DNA of 64,000 nt, taken from the NCBI RefSeq assembly GCF_022048975.1, contig NZ_JAKMHX010000030.1:248001-312000 (forward strand). Direction: 5' to 3'. This document shows, piece by piece, positions 34,428-44,552 of the stretch; the stretch's first letter is position 1, and each line of letters opens with the position of its first letter. Source of the stretch: Sporosarcina cyprini. Its GTDB lineage: Bacteria > Bacillota > Bacilli > Bacillales_A > Planococcaceae. The notes beneath the pieces are model-generated. The model was not told the DNA's origin and did not search any database. It worked only from the letters and a program-made list of their open reading frames with translations. The position numbers were made by a program, and so were the translations under genes.

Positions 34428-34841
34428 TTACTTGTCCCCTTTGCCACTTTTATCACATAGTTCGTACAGAACACCTAAAGAAGATTTTGGATGCATGAAA
34501 GCGACTTCTGCACCGCCAGCACCCGGTTTCGGTTCCTCGGACAGCAATTGGACGCCTTTCTCCTTTAATTCGGCCATTCGGCTACGAATATCGGATACGC
34601 CAAACGCCACGTGATGGATGCCTTCTCCCCGCTTGGAAATATATTTGGCGACCGCGCCATCTTCACCGGTCGGTTCTAATAATTCTATCTTAATGTTGCC
34701 TGCATCGAGAAAGGCGACTTTCACCTGCTGGCTCGGCACTTCTTCGATCCCCAGTAATTCCAAACCTAATGTATGTATATAATAGTCCAGCGCCTCGTCC
34801 ATGCTTCTGACGGCAATTCCGATATGATCGACTTTTTTCAT
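34428..34841 (-). CDS. mce: Methylmalonyl-CoA epimerase
   Basis: 137 residues of the vicinal-oxygen-chelate fold in two repeats. The metal ligands lie in KKVDHIGIAV (His), KIELLEP (Glu), GIHHVAFGV (His) and YELCD (Glu). It interconverts (S)- and (R)-methylmalonyl-CoA and so connects the carboxylase next door with the mutase encoded at 38182-42007. ATG 34841 is preferred over ATG 34847 because GGGAGGA directly touches the latter. It is the first gene of the mce-yqjD-yqjE-cheW run. Confidence 0.92.
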   Translation of the reverse strand: MKKVDHIGIAVRSMDEALDYYIHTLGLELLGIEEVPSQQVKVAFLDAGNIKIELLEPTGEDGAVAKYISKRGEGIHHVAFGVSDIRSRMAELKEKGVQLLSEEPKPGAGGAEVAFMHPKSSLGVLYELCDKSGKGDK

Positions 34842-34894
34842 TGTCATTCCTCCCTCTTCCTATTGTAACGTTTCGTGAATAAATCCGCTACATG

Positions 34895-34922
34895 TTGAGT
34901 TCTCCTCCTTTTCTGTTAAAAT
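34895..34922 (+). promoter_or_regulatory. Putative promoter of prli42
   Basis: TTGAGT (34895-34900) and TAAAAT (34917-34922) are separated by 16 bases, 33 bases upstream of the start codon. Confidence 0.5.
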
Positions 34923-34955
34923 GGAGGTATAGAACAGTGTAAGGAGACTTGCCCG

Positions 34956-35051
34956 ATGAGTAATAAAAAGGTGCAAAAGATTGTCGTCTACCTAATGATC
35001 GCAGCCATGGTGGCTTCAAGTATCTTATTTGGCCTCAGCATGATTTTATAA
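34956..35051 (+). CDS. prli42: Stressosome-associated miniprotein Prli42
   Basis: A 31-residue membrane miniprotein: MSNKKVQKIVVYLMIAAMVA is followed by a hydrophobic end. The short basic N-terminus (SNKKVQKIV) and single membrane helix match Prli42. In Listeria that protein anchors the stressosome at the membrane and helps switch on the general stress response. AAGGAGA lies eight bases before the ATG, a promoter-like pair is upstream and a strong terminator follows, so it is a free-standing gene. It is easily missed because of its size. The stressosome genes themselves are not in this window. Confidence 0.85.
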   Translation: MSNKKVQKIVVYLMIAAMVASSILFGLSMIL

Positions 35052-35060
35052 CGTTTAAAG

Positions 35061-35107
35061 AAAAAGAAGTCCAACCCGCCACGAATGGCAAGGTTGGACT
35101 TCTTTTA
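35061..35107. terminator. Bidirectional terminator between prli42 and brxB
   Basis: AAAAGAAGTCCAACC pairs exactly with GGTTGGACTTCTTTT. Confidence 0.88.
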
Positions 35108-35548
35108 TTATACTTCCTCGCAATATTCCTCGAATTTACTTTGCAAGTTCATTACCACAGACATCGGATCATGTCCTTCAATCTCATACCGGCCCACTTC
35201 CGCTACCAATTCACCGTCTTTTAACAATGCAAAAGAAGGCGAGGATGGGATGTGATCTTCTCCAAAATGCATCCGGGCTTGTGCCGTTGCATCCTTGTCC
35301 TGACCAGCAAAAACTGTCACTAAATGATCTGGACGCTTATCATAATGGATAGCATGCGCGGCAGCCGGACGGGCAATGCCTCCTGCACATCCACAAACAG
35401 AGTTCACCATAACAAGTGTCGTGCCTGGACGTTTAAATGCTGCGTCCACTTCTTCAACTGTCTTCAATTGCTCATACCCGCTAGTTTCCATTTCAGACCG
35501 TGCTTGGTTCACTATATCATCCATGTAGAAGTTAAAATTCATTGTCAT
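35108..35548 (-). CDS. brxB: Bacilliredoxin (BrxA/BrxB family, YqiW-like)
   Basis: 146 residues with a thioredoxin-like fold. The active site is CGC in [15 protein letters not shown] (about residue 52), and [20 protein letters not shown] and [12 protein letters not shown] follow, as in YqiW and YphP. Bacilliredoxins remove bacillithiol from mixed disulfides on proteins after oxidative stress. The placing between prli42 and the mut genes is close to the B. subtilis yqiW location. GGGGA lies about eight bases before ATG 35548. Confidence 0.93.
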   Translation of the reverse strand: MTMNFNFYMDDIVNQARSEMETSGYEQLKTVEEVDAAFKRPGTTLVMVNSVCGCAGGIARPAAAHAIHYDKRPDHLVTVFAGQDKDATAQARMHFGEDHIPSSPSFALLKDGELVAEVGRYEIEGHDPMSVVMNLQSKFEEYCEEV

Positions 35549-35750
35549 GCATCTTTTCCCCTTTCAGCTTATAGGCTTATCATAGCAGTTGCTTTTCTTT
35601 CTTGCAAAAGGAGTGTTTGGATGTGGAGTAAGCGGGATACATAAAAAATTACAGTAAAATATTTCAAAAAGATGAAACTATCAATAATCACTAACGTATA
35701 AGCTAATATACTTGTAAAAATCAAGTAAATATTTATTGGGGGTTAGTTAC

Positions 35751-37073
35751 ATGAGAAAGTTGGCAACATGGGCACTAGCGTTCATTTTCATTCTGTCGTT
35801 CGCATTACCTCAAAGCAACGCATCTGCTGCAAGCAATATGAAGCTTGTTGTGGATGGCGAGGTAGTGGAAGGTATTGAACAACCGTTTATGTCACAAGGG
35901 GAAGTATTAATTCCAATTGAAAATCTTTTCACAAAAGCGGGCTATCAAGTGTCTAAGGACAAGACCGGCAAGCTTTCCGTGACAAATACTTATTTGTCAG
36001 TTGACTTTGATGCTACCGCAGGCTCGGTTACAGTAGATGGAAAGAAAACGGATACTCCGTTTCCGTTAACACTAAAAAACTACGGAAACTATGTGTCAGG
36101 GACATTTCTATCCAAACTGGAAGGTTTCGATTTGAAGGTATCCGATGATAAGAGGACTGTTTCAGTTACAACGAACCGAGTTAAGGATCTTGACAAATTT
36201 CTTAAAAAGATGATGAACGCAGATTTAAAAAGCTACTCAGCTAAAATGACACTTGATCAAAAAATGGAATCTACTGATGATCCCGATGTTATAGGCATGC
36301 TGATGGATATGGAAATGGACGTCACACAAGAGCCTGTTGCCATTCATATGAAACAGACTGTGTCCACTGATTTCGGTGGTGAAAAAGACGAATTTACGAG
36401 TGAATCTTACATGACTGAAAAAGAATTCTATCAGTATGACGGCGACAGATGGATTGCATATGGTAATGATTTTGGTCTTGGTGCGGATGTGGGTGCTACT
36501 CTTAATCCAACTGCACAATTTGAATTAGCCAAGATGTTCCTGAAAGGTGTGCACGTTTTTGAATATGATGATGTTTATGTTATGGTGCAAACTATAACAA
36601 CTGAGGATTTAAACGAAATGCTTGGCGAAGCTCTATCGTTGATAGGTTCAGCTCTTGGTGGGCTGGAAATATCAGAGGAAGCACTTACTGAAGACTCTGT
36701 AACAGAAGAAGCAGTAGTCGAAGAAGCTGTTACAGAATCTACAGAAGCAGAAGATGCCACAGCTGATGAAACTGTTCTAGATGAAGATATTTTTAGCGCA
36801 CTAGGCATTGAAATCGAGGAAATGTACTTTGTTACAACAATTGACAAGAAGACATTATTTCCTCAAGACATGAAGGGCACTACTAAAATTTCCATGACAA
36901 TCGACGATGTTACAGTGAAAATTGTTCAAACGTTGACAGGTACGATGAGCAACTTTAACGCTGTAAAAGCGATTGTAATTCCTGAAGATGTGAAGAAGGA
37001 AGCTATTTCTTTTGAGGACTACATGAAAGAACTCGAAGCTGAGTTAGAAAAGGAATTGCAAGCTGCTGAATAA
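35751..37073 (+). CDS. Secreted protein with copper-amine-oxidase-like N-terminal domain
   Basis: 440 residues. A cleavable signal peptide (MRKLATWALAFIFILSFALP, with ASA near residue 25) targets it outside. Residues about 30-135 resemble the copper amine oxidase N-terminal-like domain (VVDGEVVEGIEQPFMSQGEV, IPIENLFTKAGYQV), a wall- or surface-linked module in Firmicutes. A beta-rich lipoprotein-like domain follows (DUF6612-like is my best guess), interrupted at about 305-350 by an acidic Glu/Thr/Val stretch. GGGGG lies eight bases before ATG 35751. Function is unknown. It stands alone between two minus-strand units. Confidence 0.78.
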   Translation: MRKLATWALAFIFILSFALPQSNASAASNMKLVVDGEVVEGIEQPFMSQGEVLIPIENLFTKAGYQVSKDKTGKLSVTNTYLSVDFDATAGSVTVDGKKTDTPFPLTLKNYGNYVSGTFLSKLEGFDLKVSDDKRTVSVTTNRVKDLDKFLKKMMNADLKSYSAKMTLDQKMESTDDPDVIGMLMDMEMDVTQEPVAIHMKQTVSTDFGGEKDEFTSESYMTEKEFYQYDGDRWIAYGNDFGLGADVGATLNPTAQFELAKMFLKGVHVFEYDDVYVMVQTITTEDLNEMLGEALSLIGSALGGLEISEEALTEDSVTEEAVVEEAVTESTEAEDATADETVLDEDIFSALGIEIEEMYFVTTIDKKTLFPQDMKGTTKISMTIDDVTVKIVQTLTGTMSNFNAVKAIVIPEDVKKEAISFEDYMKELEAELEKELQAAE

Positions 37074-37078
37074 GGAAG

Positions 37079-37118
37079 TAAAGCGGAGAAGGGTCAATCC
37101 CCTCTCCGCTTTTCCTTT
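37079..37118. terminator. Bidirectional terminator
   Basis: AAAGCGGAGA and GGG pair with CCC and TCTCCGCTTT. The stop codon of meaB (37094-37096) lies inside the hairpin. Confidence 0.8.
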
Positions 37119-38185
37119 GACTGGAACAATTCTTCTACTGCCCCTGCCACTGTCCACTTCCCTTCCAACAGACCTTGTTCCAGCTGGAGTACCTGCTCTT
37201 TTCTTCCCGGCTCTGCAAAGAACCGGTCGAGCAGATAATCCTGAATGGAGGCGTGGAACCAATCCTTTGTTTGTTCTTGCCGCCTACGGCTCCAAACACC
37301 GCTCTTTTCCATTTCTGCTTGAAACTGCAGGATGGTCGTCCATACATCATCCAACCCCGTTTTTTTTAGGGAAGACACCGGCATGGCAGTCGTTGTCCAA
37401 CCAGGGGATGCAGGCTGGAGGAAATGAAGTATTTGACGGTATTCCCGCACTGTTTTCTTGGCGAGCCGTTCATTTTCCCCGTCCGACTTATGAACAATAA
37501 TACCGTCCGCCAGTTCCATGATCCCTTTTTTCATTCCTTGCAATTCATCCCCGGCACCTGTTAGGACGAGCAGGAGAAAAAAATCGACCATGCCACGAAC
37601 GACTGTCTCACTTTGCCCGACACCGACTGTTTCGATTAATATGACATCATAGCCGGCTGCCTCACATAGTAGCATCGTTTCTCTTGTCTTCTTATGGACG
37701 CCGCCCAGCGTACCGGACGAAGGCGATGGACGGATGAAGGCATTAGGATGCTTCGCCAGCAGTTCCATACGCGTTTTGTCACCGAGTATGCTACCGCCAG
37801 TAATCGTTGAGCTCGGATCAATTGCAAGTACAGCGACTTTATGGCCAGCCTCTGCTAGTTTCAGTCCGAATGCTTCAATGAACGTGCTTTTGCCTGCTCC
37901 TGGAACGCCGGTAATGCCGACTCGGATGCTGCGTCCTGTTTGTGGAAGCAACTCTTTCAGCAATTCCTGGCCGGCCTGCTTGTCTTCTGCATGTGTGCTT
38001 TCCAGCAGCGTAATAGCTTTTGCGAGATGCAGCCGGGAGCCGGATCTCAGCTGTTCCGCCAACTCCCCCTTTTCCAACAGCCGCTTCTTTTTTACAAACC
38101 GTTTTCTTGGACCGGAGACCATGCCGTCATGGACCGACTCGATGCCGCCCATAATGTGCAACGCACCGTCTTTGTTATCGCTCAC
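37094..38185 (-). CDS. meaB: Methylmalonyl-CoA mutase-associated GTPase MeaB (ArgK family)
   Basis: 363 residues. MeaB protects the mutase and helps load its cobalamin cofactor. The G-domain shows [20 protein letters not shown] (P-loop), [33 protein letters not shown] (switch II) and IIVHKSDG in the NKxD place. A helical arm sits at each end. The GTG start overlaps the mutB stop by four bases (GTGA), so it is the last gene of mutA-mutB-meaB. Confidence 0.92.
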   Translation of the reverse strand: MSDNKDGALHIMGGIESVHDGMVSGPRKRFVKKKRLLEKGELAEQLRSGSRLHLAKAITLLESTHAEDKQAGQELLKELLPQTGRSIRVGITGVPGAGKSTFIEAFGLKLAEAGHKVAVLAIDPSSTITGGSILGDKTRMELLAKHPNAFIRPSPSSGTLGGVHKKTRETMLLCEAAGYDVILIETVGVGQSETVVRGMVDFFLLLVLTGAGDELQGMKKGIMELADGIIVHKSDGENERLAKKTVREYRQILHFLQPASPGWTTTAMPVSSLKKTGLDDVWTTILQFQAEMEKSGVWSRRRQEQTKDWFHASIQDYLLDRFFAEPGRKEQVLQLEQGLLEGKWTVAGAVEELFQSKEKRRGD

Positions 38186-40341
38186 TCCATCACTTCCTCG
38201 TAACCGAGCTGGCGATAAATATCCTCAATCACTTTCTGTGCTGCCACTGGAATAACTGTTCCCGGTCCAAAAATCGCCGAAGCCCCATTGGCCCGTAAAA
38301 ATTCATAGTCCTGAGCGGGGATGACGCCGCCCACAACAATAAGAATGTCTTCTCGTCCTACTTTTGCCAGTTCATCACGCAGTGCAGGGACCAGTGTTTT
38401 ATGGCCTGCTGCGAGGGAGCTGACCCCGATGACATGCACGTCATTCTCAGCCGCTTGGCGAGCTGTCTCTTCCGGAGTTTGGAACAATGGTCCGATATCA
38501 ACGTCAAAGCCAAGATCGGCGAATGAGGAAGCGATAACTTTCGCGCCACGATCATGTCCGTCCTGCCCCATTTTGGCAATAAGAATCCGTGGACGGCGAC
38601 CTTCATTCTCCAAAAATTCCTCAGTCATTTCCTTCACTTCTTCAATTTCTTCCTGATTGGAGAAGTTTGAGCTGTAAACACCACTGACAGATCTGATGAT
38701 TGCTTTATGGCGTCCGGAAACTTTTTCGATTGCATCGGATATTTCGCCGATCGTTGCACGTACTCTCGCAGCTTCTACAGACAATGCGAGGAGATTCCCT
38801 TCTCCGTTTTGCGCAGCTTCTGTCAGGTTTTGCAAGGCACGCGTCACTGCTTCGTCATCACGTGTTTCCTTCATCCGGTTGATGCGGTCGATCTGCTTTT
38901 GACGGACAAGCGTGTTGTCGATATCCAAAATATCGATGGGCTCTTCTTTTTCAAGCCGGTATTGATTAACCCCAATAATGGTTTCGGCTTTTGAATCGAT
39001 TTTGGCCTGACGTTTTGCAGCGGCTTCTTCGATCTTCATCTTCGGAAGACCCGTTTCGATCGCCTTCGCCATACCACCCAAGTCTTCAATTTCTTCAATC
39101 AAGTCCCATGCTTTTTCCATCAATTCAGTTGTGAGGGATTCAACATAATAGGAACCGCCCCAAGGGTCGATCGTTTTAGTCATAAACGTCTCTTCTTGAA
39201 GGAATAACTGTGTATTCCGCGCAATTCGTGCCGAGAAATCCGTCGGCAATGCAATTGCTTCATCAAGCGCATTGGTATGCAAAGATTGGGTATGCCCCAT
39301 TGCAGCGGCGTTTGCCTCGATCAATGTCCTGGTCACATTATTGAATGGGTCTTGTTCCGTTAAGCTCCATCCGGATGTCTGGGAATGCGTGCGCAAAGCA
39401 AGTGACTTCGGATTTTTCGGTTCGAAGGATTGCATCATTTGCGCCCAGATGCGTCTCGCCGCCCTCATCTTGGCAATCTCCATAAAATAATTCATGCCGA
39501 TCGCCCAGAAAAAGGACAACCGTGGAGCGAACGAATCGATGTCGATACCTGCCGCAAGTCCCGTCCGGACATATTCCAAGCCATCCGCAAGGGTATAGGC
39601 AAGCTCAATATCAGCAGTAGCTCCCGCTTCCTGCATATGATAGCCGGAAATTGAAATGGAATTGAATTTCGGCATGTTCTTGGATGTATATTCAAAAATA
39701 TCCGCAATGATCCGCATTGACATGTCTGGCGGAAAAATATACGTGTTTCGCACCATGTATTCTTTTAGTATGTCATTTTGGATGGTGCCGGCCAGCTGTT
39801 CAGGCTTCACGCCCTGCTCCTCAGCGGCAACGATATAAAATGCCATAACGGGCAGGACAGCCCCATTCATTGTCATGGAAACAGACATCTGATCTAGCGG
39901 GATTCCGTCAAACAAGATTTTCATATCCTCTACTGAATCAATCGCCACTCCAGCTTTCCCAACATCCCCTGTCACACGAGGATGGTCGGAATCATAGCCA
40001 CGGTGCGTCGCCAAGTCAAAGGCAACCGAGAGACCTTTCTGGCCCATTGCTAAATTGCGGCGATAAAATGCATTGCTTTCTTCAGCAGTTGAAAATCCAG
40101 CGTATTGGCGTACGGTCCATGGTCTTGATACATACATGGTCGGGTAAGGACCGCGTGTATTCGGAGCAATCCCAGGCAAATCGTTCAGATGGGATGCACC
40201 TGCAGTGTCGTGTTCCGTATAAAACGGTTTGACTTCGATTCCTTCATTAGTCATGAACGATTTATGTGCTGGTCCTCTCGTCTCCTTGGCATCCCGCAGG
40301 ACACGTTTTACGTCGACCGCTTGATAATCAGGCTTCGCCAT
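38182..40341 (-). CDS. mutB: Methylmalonyl-CoA mutase, large (cobalamin-binding) subunit
   Basis: 719 residues. It rearranges (R)-methylmalonyl-CoA to succinyl-CoA using adenosylcobalamin. The TIM-barrel part shows [39 protein letters not shown] and [12 protein letters not shown]. The C-terminal domain (from about residue 585) begins [20 protein letters not shown], whose DxHxxG binds cobalt, followed by [12 protein letters not shown]. The longer frame to 40419 is not used; ATG 40341 has AGGTGG eight bases upstream. It overlaps mutA by 14 bases. Confidence 0.95.
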   Translation of the reverse strand: MAKPDYQAVDVKRVLRDAKETRGPAHKSFMTNEGIEVKPFYTEHDTAGASHLNDLPGIAPNTRGPYPTMYVSRPWTVRQYAGFSTAEESNAFYRRNLAMGQKGLSVAFDLATHRGYDSDHPRVTGDVGKAGVAIDSVEDMKILFDGIPLDQMSVSMTMNGAVLPVMAFYIVAAEEQGVKPEQLAGTIQNDILKEYMVRNTYIFPPDMSMRIIADIFEYTSKNMPKFNSISISGYHMQEAGATADIELAYTLADGLEYVRTGLAAGIDIDSFAPRLSFFWAIGMNYFMEIAKMRAARRIWAQMMQSFEPKNPKSLALRTHSQTSGWSLTEQDPFNNVTRTLIEANAAAMGHTQSLHTNALDEAIALPTDFSARIARNTQLFLQEETFMTKTIDPWGGSYYVESLTTELMEKAWDLIEEIEDLGGMAKAIETGLPKMKIEEAAAKRQAKIDSKAETIIGVNQYRLEKEEPIDILDIDNTLVRQKQIDRINRMKETRDDEAVTRALQNLTEAAQNGEGNLLALSVEAARVRATIGEISDAIEKVSGRHKAIIRSVSGVYSSNFSNQEEIEEVKEMTEEFLENEGRRPRILIAKMGQDGHDRGAKVIASSFADLGFDVDIGPLFQTPEETARQAAENDVHVIGVSSLAAGHKTLVPALRDELAKVGREDILIVVGGVIPAQDYEFLRANGASAIFGPGTVIPVAAQKVIEDIYRQLGYEEVME

Positions 40342-42007
40342 TACGCATTCCACCTTTCCATCGTTCCAAAATACTTTGCATTTTTTCGATGCGGTTCTGC
40401 TTGGCATGTACAAATCCATTAAGCCCTAACGACTTCCATTTCGCTTCCGCTTGGGCTTCATATGCTCCGGCCACATCCACCAGGATGCCTGCTGGCCAGT
40501 TCGCAAGCAGTGGTTCCATAATTTCTTCTGTTGAATCGGCAGGCGCACAGATAATTACATAGTCCGGCTGTGTCTTTTTCACCCATACTAGCGCTTCTTC
40601 TACGTCTGTAAATATTGGACTCCATTCACTCTCGATACCCCCGGACGCAAGAAAACCGCTGACAAAATCAGCACGAGGCTTTACTGCTTTCAGCGTCCCG
40701 AAATTCAAGAGTGCTGTTTTCGGCTGTTCATCCCTAAACTGCTCTCGCAGCAGCTCGTATGGCATTGCAAGCCGGTTCCACTTTTTCATGTGCTGGCAAT
40801 CCTCAAGGGCATCCTTATGAAGATCCGCATAAACATTTGTGCCGATCAGTGATTTACTTGTTTGCTCCACTTCTTGCTGACGATTCTTCCAAAGCGACTT
40901 CAATTCGCCTGTCGACAAATACGCTTCTGCTCCTCCCATTTCCTCAATTTCAAGGAATCGGTTCCATGCTTTCTCAACGAGTGTTTCCGTTAAGGATTCG
41001 ATGAAATAGGAACCGGCTGCCGGGTCATTCACTTTATTGACATTTGTTTCTTCTTTTAATACCAGTTGTATGTTTTGCGCATACCGCAGTGAATTGGGTG
41101 TTGGACCAGTCAAGATATCATGCGGATATACTGTGATAACATCTGCCCCACCTAGAATGGCTGAGAAAGCTTCATTACCAGCGCGCAATAAATTCACATT
41201 CGAGTCGATTTTCGAGAACGAGCGCAAGGAGGTTTCTGCGATAATTGGAACAGCCACCGCCTGTTCTCCATGTGCATCTGCAAACGCTTGCCATAATAGG
41301 CGGAATGCACGAAGTTTCGCAATCTCCATAAAGAAATGAGTATCGATCGAAAGCTTCACATAAAACGACTCACAAAATGCAGAGAAAGTTTCTATCTTTT
41401 CTGCATGGCCAGCAGCCATGGAAAGGGCGAGCGCCAGCTCCGTTACTGCATCTGCACCGTGATGGTGAACAGATGTCAAATCGGCACCTTTCGTGCGCAA
41501 GCCAGAATAACCAACGGGAAGCGTCCATTGATCTGCCTGGACAACTCCCTTCACTTTCGATCGAATTTCATGGTTTACAAAATCGAACACCCGCAAAATC
41601 GGGTCATCTTTTTGCAATGAAAAGAAAAAGACCGGAAAGTCCACAAGCAATTCAGCGAGCGCATTAAGCTCTTCATCATTCCATTGAACGGCAGGAAAGC
41701 CACAGTAGACAATCGCTTCATTCCCTCTTCGCAGTGAGCTTTTCAAACGTTCTACAAACTCCGCGCCGGTTTTGGCAAAGGTCGGCTGTGCCACCGTCCA
41801 GCCCGGCTCCGGCTTCGTTGCCCGAATGATTTGTGAAGATTTAGCCGGTACAGGTTCCGTATAAAGCGGTTGCAAGTCTATGCCTTCCCATGTTTTTGTA
41901 ATCAATTTTTCAAAAGGCTTGCCTTTCAAAGATTCGGCGGCAAGCTCTTTCCAATCATCGAATTTGGGCGTATCGAATGTTCCTTTTTTCATTGTATGTA
42001 TGGACAT
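40328..42007 (-). CDS. mutA: Methylmalonyl-CoA mutase, small subunit
   Basis: 559 residues, paired with the large subunit in a heterodimer. The TIM-barrel core aligns with MutB ([50 protein letters not shown]). The cobalamin-binding DxHxxG is missing from the C-terminal domain, as expected for this non-catalytic partner. GGAGGG lies about 11 bases before ATG 42007. It is first in the mutA-mutB-meaB operon. The roughly 170 bases upstream should contain the promoter, but I could not choose one. Confidence 0.92.
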   Translation of the reverse strand: MSIHTMKKGTFDTPKFDDWKELAAESLKGKPFEKLITKTWEGIDLQPLYTEPVPAKSSQIIRATKPEPGWTVAQPTFAKTGAEFVERLKSSLRRGNEAIVYCGFPAVQWNDEELNALAELLVDFPVFFFSLQKDDPILRVFDFVNHEIRSKVKGVVQADQWTLPVGYSGLRTKGADLTSVHHHGADAVTELALALSMAAGHAEKIETFSAFCESFYVKLSIDTHFFMEIAKLRAFRLLWQAFADAHGEQAVAVPIIAETSLRSFSKIDSNVNLLRAGNEAFSAILGGADVITVYPHDILTGPTPNSLRYAQNIQLVLKEETNVNKVNDPAAGSYFIESLTETLVEKAWNRFLEIEEMGGAEAYLSTGELKSLWKNRQQEVEQTSKSLIGTNVYADLHKDALEDCQHMKKWNRLAMPYELLREQFRDEQPKTALLNFGTLKAVKPRADFVSGFLASGGIESEWSPIFTDVEEALVWVKKTQPDYVIICAPADSTEEIMEPLLANWPAGILVDVAGAYEAQAEAKWKSLGLNGFVHAKQNRIEKMQSILERWKGGMRNGEA

Positions 42008-42180
42008 AAGGGCGTTTCCCTCCTAATCGATATCTCTACCATCTATCTACTAGTGTACCTGACATCTCTTTCCTTTTAAAGCATAAACACATACAAGCGA
42101 GGCTTACGATTTTCATCAAAAACATTATTTCTGTTTTTGTTTTACGTATTTTCCTGAATGAATTGAAAAGCTATTCGCTC

Positions 42181-42225
42181 ATGAAAAATCCCCATGCTTA
42201 CAAAACGGCATGGGGATGAAAAAAT
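42181..42225 (-). terminator. Terminator of the bkd operon
   Basis: On the minus strand ATCCCCATGC pairs with GCATGGGGAT, followed by TTTTTC. It immediately follows the bkdB stop codon. Confidence 0.88.
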
Positions 42226-43547
42226 TAATAAATAGAAGTGTTTTCTTTTGTTACGTTCTCTAATATTTCCTTCACCCGCGCGAGGAATCTTCCAGCTACA
42301 AGACCATCCAGAACACGATGGTCGAGCGAGAGGCAAAGATTTACCATATCACGGACACCAATCATGCCGCCTTCCATGACGACTGGTCGTTTTACAATCG
42401 ATTCCACTTGCAAGATGGCAGCCTGAGGGTAGTTGATGATCCCCATGGATTGGACAGAACCAAAAGATCCTGTATTGTTAACCGTAAAGGTTCCGCCTTG
42501 CATCTCATCGGATTTCAATTTCCCTGAACGCACTTTCGATGCCAGGTCATTGATTTCACGGCCGATTCCTTTAATCGTCAGCTCGTCTGCATGTTTGATG
42601 ACTGGAACGAATAGCGCATCCTCGGTAGCGACAGCGATTGAAATATTAATATCCTTCTTCTGGACGATCTTATCGCCTGCCCACATTGCATTCATCATCG
42701 GGAATTCCTTCAGCGCTTGCGCGACTGCTTTGACAAAGAATGCAAAATACGTGAGGTTGAAGCCTTCCTTCTGTTTAAACTCCGTTTTCAGTGAATCCCG
42801 GTAGTTAACCAAGCTCGTTACATCCACCTCGATCATTGTCCATGCATGCGGTGCTTCGTGTTTGGAACGCAGCATATTGTTTGCGATGGCGCGGCGTACA
42901 CCACTGACCGGTATTTCAATATCTCCAGCTCCAACGGGCACTGCTTCCTGCGTCCGTGCAGAAACAGATGGGCTTACCTGTTTTGCTGGCTCAGCAAAAA
43001 CTTCAGAAGAGCTTGAGGAAGAAGAGCTCGAGGATTCAGCTGTTGCCGTAGGAATCTCGCCGCTTTCGATCAATTTCATCAAATCTTTTCGTGTGATGCG
43101 TCCTTCTTTTCCAGAACCTTCGACAAGCGTGAGGTCGATGTCATTCTCTTGTGCCAACCGCAGGACTGCAGGCGAATAGCGGCCTGCCGCCTTCCCTTTT
43201 TCACGTTTCACAGAGGCAGATGGTTTCTGTGAACCAGCCGCAGGCATCTCTTTTGATGGCTCTTCTTTAACCGTTTGTGCCTCTGCTGTTTGGGAGGCAT
43301 TACCGCCCTCTACTTCTATCGTACAGACGACGACACCCACTTCGACCGTCTCACCTTCTTGAACGATGATCTCCTTAATCGTTCCTTCAAAAGACGATGG
43401 AATTTCTGCTGTCACTTTATCGGTATTCACTTCGGCGAGCGGATCATATTTGTTCACTCGATCGCCCGGCTTCACAAGCCATTTCTCTATCGTTCCCTCG
43501 GTGACACTCTCACCAAGTTTTGGCATTTCGATATTTTCAATAGCCAT
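42225..43547 (-). CDS. bkdB: Branched-chain alpha-keto acid dehydrogenase E2 (dihydrolipoyl acyltransferase)
   Basis: 440 residues. The lipoyl domain (residues 1-80) carries EVNTDKVTAEIPS with the lipoylated Lys. A Ser/Glu-rich linker, a peripheral subunit-binding domain (YSPAVLRLAQENDIDLTLVE, about 120-160), a poly-Ser linker and the catalytic acyltransferase domain follow. The active site LDHRVLDGLVAGRF lies near the end. It forms the core of the complex and receives the acyl group from E1. AGGAGG lies nine bases before ATG 43547. Last gene of the operon. Confidence 0.95.
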   Translation of the reverse strand: MAIENIEMPKLGESVTEGTIEKWLVKPGDRVNKYDPLAEVNTDKVTAEIPSSFEGTIKEIIVQEGETVEVGVVVCTIEVEGGNASQTAEAQTVKEEPSKEMPAAGSQKPSASVKREKGKAAGRYSPAVLRLAQENDIDLTLVEGSGKEGRITRKDLMKLIESGEIPTATAESSSSSSSSSSEVFAEPAKQVSPSVSARTQEAVPVGAGDIEIPVSGVRRAIANNMLRSKHEAPHAWTMIEVDVTSLVNYRDSLKTEFKQKEGFNLTYFAFFVKAVAQALKEFPMMNAMWAGDKIVQKKDINISIAVATEDALFVPVIKHADELTIKGIGREINDLASKVRSGKLKSDEMQGGTFTVNNTGSFGSVQSMGIINYPQAAILQVESIVKRPVVMEGGMIGVRDMVNLCLSLDHRVLDGLVAGRFLARVKEILENVTKENTSIY

Positions 43548-43568
43548 TTCTTTCAACCTCCTTCCGAA

Positions 43569-44552
43569 TTAAAACTCTGCCAATTCTCTTGCAGCCTTTT
43601 CGACTTTATCCGGATTGACCATGAAGAATTTCTCCATTGTCGGCGCATATGGCATCGCAGGAATGTCAGGTCCGGCAAGACGTTTGATTGGCGCATCCAG
43701 TTCAAATAGGCAATGTTCAGCAATGATGGCCGATACTTCGCTCATGATGCTGCCTTCTAAATTATCCTCTGTGACAAGCAATACCTTGCCTGTTTTAGAT
43801 GCCGCTTCAATGATCGCTTCTTTATCCAATGGATAGATCGTACGCAGATCAAGAATATGTGCAGAAATTCCGTCCTCTGCCAAACGTTCAGCCGCTTGGA
43901 GCGCGAAATGCACACATAGGCCGTATGTGATGATTGTAATATCATCACCTTCCCGTTTTACATCCGCTTTTCCGATTGGAAGGACGTATTCTTCTTCAGG
44001 CACTTCGCCTTTAATTAAACGGTAGGCTCGCTTATGTTCAAAGAAAAGCACCGGATCATCGTCACGGATAGCCGCTTTCAGCAATCCTTTCGCATCGTAA
44101 GGTGTGGAAGGGATGACAATTTTCAATCCAGGTGTACTCGCAAACATGGACTCAACCGATTGTGAATGGTAGAGCGCACCATGAATCCCACCGCCGAACG
44201 GTGCCCGGATGACGATTGGGCAAGACCAGTCATTGTTGGAACGGTATCTGATTTTCGCCGCTTCTGAGACGATTTGGTTGACCGCAGGCATAATGAAATC
44301 GGCGAATTGCATTTCGGCGATCGGCCGCATACCGTACATAGCCGCCCCGATGCCGACTCCAGCGATGGCAGATTCCGCAAGCGGAGTATCCAGCGCACGG
44401 TATTCACCGAACTGGTCATACAGCCCTGTCGTCGCTTTGAAAACGCCGCCTTTACGTCCGACGTCCTCACCAAGGACAAATACGTTTTCGTCGCGCTCCA
44501 TCTCTTCTTTCATTGCTTGGGTGATTGCATCGATATAGGAAAGCACTGCCAT
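43569..44552 (-). CDS. bkdAB: Branched-chain alpha-keto acid dehydrogenase E1 beta subunit
   Basis: 327 residues. Together with E1 alpha it decarboxylates branched keto acids with thiamine diphosphate. Family motifs are VFVLGEDVGRKGGVFKATTG, LDTPLAESAIAGVGIGAAM, EMQFADFIMPAVNQIVSEAA and VIRAPFGGGIHGALYHSQS. The ATG shares one base with the TGA of bkdAA (TGATG), so the two subunits are translated in step, in line with a 1:1 need. Confidence 0.95.
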   Translation of the reverse strand: MAVLSYIDAITQAMKEEMERDENVFVLGEDVGRKGGVFKATTGLYDQFGEYRALDTPLAESAIAGVGIGAAMYGMRPIAEMQFADFIMPAVNQIVSEAAKIRYRSNNDWSCPIVIRAPFGGGIHGALYHSQSVESMFASTPGLKIVIPSTPYDAKGLLKAAIRDDDPVLFFEHKRAYRLIKGEVPEEEYVLPIGKADVKREGDDITIITYGLCVHFALQAAERLAEDGISAHILDLRTIYPLDKEAIIEAASKTGKVLLVTEDNLEGSIMSEVSAIIAEHCLFELDAPIKRLAGPDIPAMPYAPTMEKFFMVNPDKVEKAARELAEF

